This document shows positions 5,438 to 6,489 of a stretch of 6,489 nt of DNA, piece by piece (the first letter of the stretch is position 1; the number at the start of each line of letters is the position of its first letter). The notes under the pieces are model-generated. The model saw only the letters and a program-made list of their open reading frames with translations, made no database searches and was not told the DNA's origin. Position numbers and translations under genes: made by a program. Source of the DNA: an uncultured Clostridia bacterium (GTDB taxonomy: Bacteria > Bacillota > Clostridia > Oscillospirales > Acutalibacteraceae); assembly GCA_945227095.1 (NCBI GenBank), contig CALYOC010000044.1:1-6489 (forward strand). The letters run 5' to 3'.

Positions 5438-5509
5438 GCAAATTATTGTGCCGAAAGTTGATATTTGGAGAAATTATTCCTTATAGCGTATGTCATTTGA
5501 GGTGCGGTT

Positions 5510-5521
5510 TTGTCGCGACAA
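5510..5521. promoter_or_regulatory. 12-bp perfect palindrome, possible operator
   Basis: TTGTCGCGACAA is a perfect dyad in a non-coding, otherwise AT-rich stretch, about 40 bp upstream of the promoter-like bases of phoH. It has no T tract and no loop, so it is a poor terminator and a better candidate for a dimeric protein site. I do not recognise a known regulator consensus. Confidence 0.3.
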
Positions 5522-5561
5522 GCGGTAATTTTTATATATTATAGATTTTTTTAAAACTTTT

Positions 5562-5593
5562 TGATATACTAATATGTATAATTATTTTATAAT
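5562..5593 (+). promoter_or_regulatory. Candidate promoter region for phoH
   Basis: TGATATACT (5562-5570) is an extended -10 (TG, one base, TATACT) with only a weak -35 (TAGATT at 5542-5547, 17-bp spacer). Two exact TATAAT boxes follow at 5577-5582 and 5588-5593 without good -35 partners at 16-18 bp. The stretch is very AT-rich, unlike the flanking genes. A start site near 5577 would give a ~60-nt leader to phoH. Confidence 0.4.
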
Positions 5594-5638
5594 GTTTTAC
5601 AGGTCGTACACGCCTTAAAACGAAATAAGGAATTTTAT

Positions 5639-6489
5639 ATGGAAAAAATTATTTGTGCAGACCGAATGGAGCAGGTTATAGGGCTTTTCGGAAACTTTGA
5701 TAAAAATATAAAATTGATTGAAAAGGAGTGCTCCGTCAGGGTTGTAAACCGCGCCGGTGAGATTAAGATTGAAGGCGAGGAAAAGAATGTCATCAAGGCA
5801 TACGATACAATAAACAGCCTTTTAATGCTCATCAGAGAAGGTCAAACCTTGGATGAGCAAAAGGTGCGTTATACCTTGTCGCTTGTCGGTGACGGAGCGA
5901 AGGATAGTATAAAGCGGCTCGCAGGGGACTGTATATGTATTTCGTCATCGGGGAAGCCGATTAAGCCAAAGACGGTCGGTCAGAGTAAATATATCGAGGC
6001 GATAAATGACAATACAATAGTTCTCGGAGTCGGACCTGCCGGAACCGGAAAGACATACCTTGCGGTTGCCATGGCGGTAAAGGCTCTGCGGGCAAAGGAG
6101 GTCGGCAGAATTATCATCACCCGCCCCGCGGTTGAGGCAGGCGAAAAGCTCGGATTTTTGCCCGGTGATTTACAACAGAAGGTTGACCCGTATCTTCGTC
6201 CGCTGTATGACGCGCTTTTCGATTTGCTCGGTGCGGACAGTTTTAATAAATACCAGGAGCGCGGCAATATTGAGGTCGCTCCTCTTGCCTATATGCGCGG
6301 ACGAACGCTTGATGACAGCTTTATCATTCTCGACGAGGCGCAGAACACCACCCAAGAGCAGATGAAGATGTTCCTGACCCGGCTGGGCTTCGGGGCCAAG
6401 ATCGTGGTCACCGGTGACACCACCCAGGTCGACCTGCCCGGCGGGCAGCAGTCCGGTAATGTCGTAGCCGCCCTGGGTGAACATGGATA
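5639..6489 (+). CDS. phoH: PhoH family P-loop ATPase (3'-partial)
   Basis: 283 residues are visible of the usual ~320; the frame runs off the right edge. Start ATG 5639 has AAGGAA (5627-5632) 6 nt upstream. Residues ~8-65 are the N-terminal KH-like region of bacterial PhoH ('IGLFGNFDKNIKLIEKECSV'). The ATPase domain starts near 108: Walker A GPAGTGKT (132-139), 'IIITRPAVEAGEKLGFLPGD' (158-177), 'KVDPYLRPLYDAL' (181-193), 'APLAYMRGRTLDDSFIILDEAQNTT' containing Walker B (214-238), and 'VVTGDTTQVDLPGG' (256-269). PhoH proteins are cytosolic ATPases/predicted RNA helicase-like enzymes often next to ybeY, suggesting RNA processing. Position downstream of yqfC-yqfD is the conserved Firmicutes order. 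From about codon 235 the codons become strongly GC-rich, and after residue ~272 the expected family pattern (LP.G..SGL, then a helix) is lost, so the visible end is suspect. Confidence 0.9.
   Translation, partial: MEKIICADRMEQVIGLFGNFDKNIKLIEKECSVRVVNRAGEIKIEGEEKNVIKAYDTINSLLMLIREGQTLDEQKVRYTLSLVGDGAKDSIKRLAGDCICISSSGKPIKPKTVGQSKYIEAINDNTIVLGVGPAGTGKTYLAVAMAVKALRAKEVGRIIITRPAVEAGEKLGFLPGDLQQKVDPYLRPLYDALFDLLGADSFNKYQERGNIEVAPLAYMRGRTLDDSFIILDEAQNTTQEQMKMFLTRLGFGAKIVVTGDTTQVDLPGGQQSGNVVAALGEHG
6341..6489 (+). other. Abrupt GC-rich segment at the end of phoH; possible chimeric junction
   Basis: By hand count, third positions are G or C in 18 of the first 40 phoH codons, 25 of 44 codons just before this segment (191-234), and 36 of 38 codons from 235 to 272. 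Leu is CTG in all four cases and CGG, GGG and CCC appear together, a style of high-GC Actinobacteria rather than of this contig. The reading frame is kept because the junction falls in the most conserved part of the family (Walker B to VTGD). The last ~35 bases encode GNVVAALGEHG, which fits neither the family nor the preceding segment well. Confidence 0.65.

Noticed and set aside
6434..6448. Inverted repeat CTGCCCGGCGGGCAG near the right edge
   Set aside because: It codes for the conserved LPGGQ of PhoH in GC-rich codons; no T tract follows, so it is not a terminator.
5980..6484. Two minus-strand frames opposite phoH, including one starting MFTQGGYDITGLL
   Set aside because: These are the familiar antisense shadows of the GC-rich conserved PhoH ATPase domain and match no protein family in their own right.
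1..6489. tRNA, rRNA, CRISPR array, insertion sequence, phage or toxin-antitoxin module
   Set aside because: No cloverleaf, spaced direct repeats, transposase frame, terminal repeats or phage/toxin motifs were seen; gaps are short and explained by promoters and hairpins.

Overview
The window looks like a contig fragment from a low-to-mid GC, endospore-forming Clostridia, most plausibly an Oscillospiraceae/Ruminococcaceae-type gut bacterium. The evidence is a sporulation cluster (ylbJ, yqfC, yqfD) followed by phoH, mixed AT/GC third positions, strong GGAGG-type ribosome sites, and an Ig-like/fibronectin-type surface protein. Lineage is inferred from gene content and codon style only.

Layout, left to right. 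Bases 2-970 (+) are the C-terminal part of a secreted or surface multidomain protein with Ig-like and FnIII modules, cut by the left edge. A bidirectional terminator (976-1020) separates it from a compact minus-strand operon of three overlapping small genes (2002 down to 1019) that I do not recognise by function. Divergent from that operon on the plus strand are a YfcE/MJ0936-type metallophosphoesterase (2111-2569) and a 62-residue Cys-rich protein (2581-2769). These converge on ylbJ (minus, 3839-2778). ylbJ is divergent from yqfC-yqfD (plus, 3903-5340) across a 63-bp spacer that is almost entirely a nested inverted repeat and fits sigma-E-like promoter elements on both strands. A 298-bp gap (5341-5638) holds a strong hairpin, a 12-bp perfect palindrome and an AT-rich promoter-like stretch. 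It leads into phoH (5639 onward), which is cut by the right edge.

How the genes relate: YlbJ, YqfC and YqfD are mother-cell sporulation proteins in Bacillus subtilis, made under sigma-E, and the shared divergent spacer would allow co-expression here. PhoH is a P-loop ATPase usually found just downstream of yqfD. Here a hairpin and its own promoter candidate suggest separate expression. The three-gene minus operon is tightly coupled by overlaps (8 bp and 1 bp), so its products probably act together, but their role is unknown.

Two points matter most for anyone using this sequence. First, the dyad between ylbJ and yqfC is unusual. Second, the last ~150 bases of phoH switch abruptly to very GC-rich codons and then lose the family pattern, which suggests a chimeric assembly or a recombined end. 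Several start codons were moved from the longest open frame to the start with a proper ribosome site: the phosphoesterase to TTG 2111, ylbJ to ATG 3839, yqfC to GTG 3903 and yqfD to ATG 4162.
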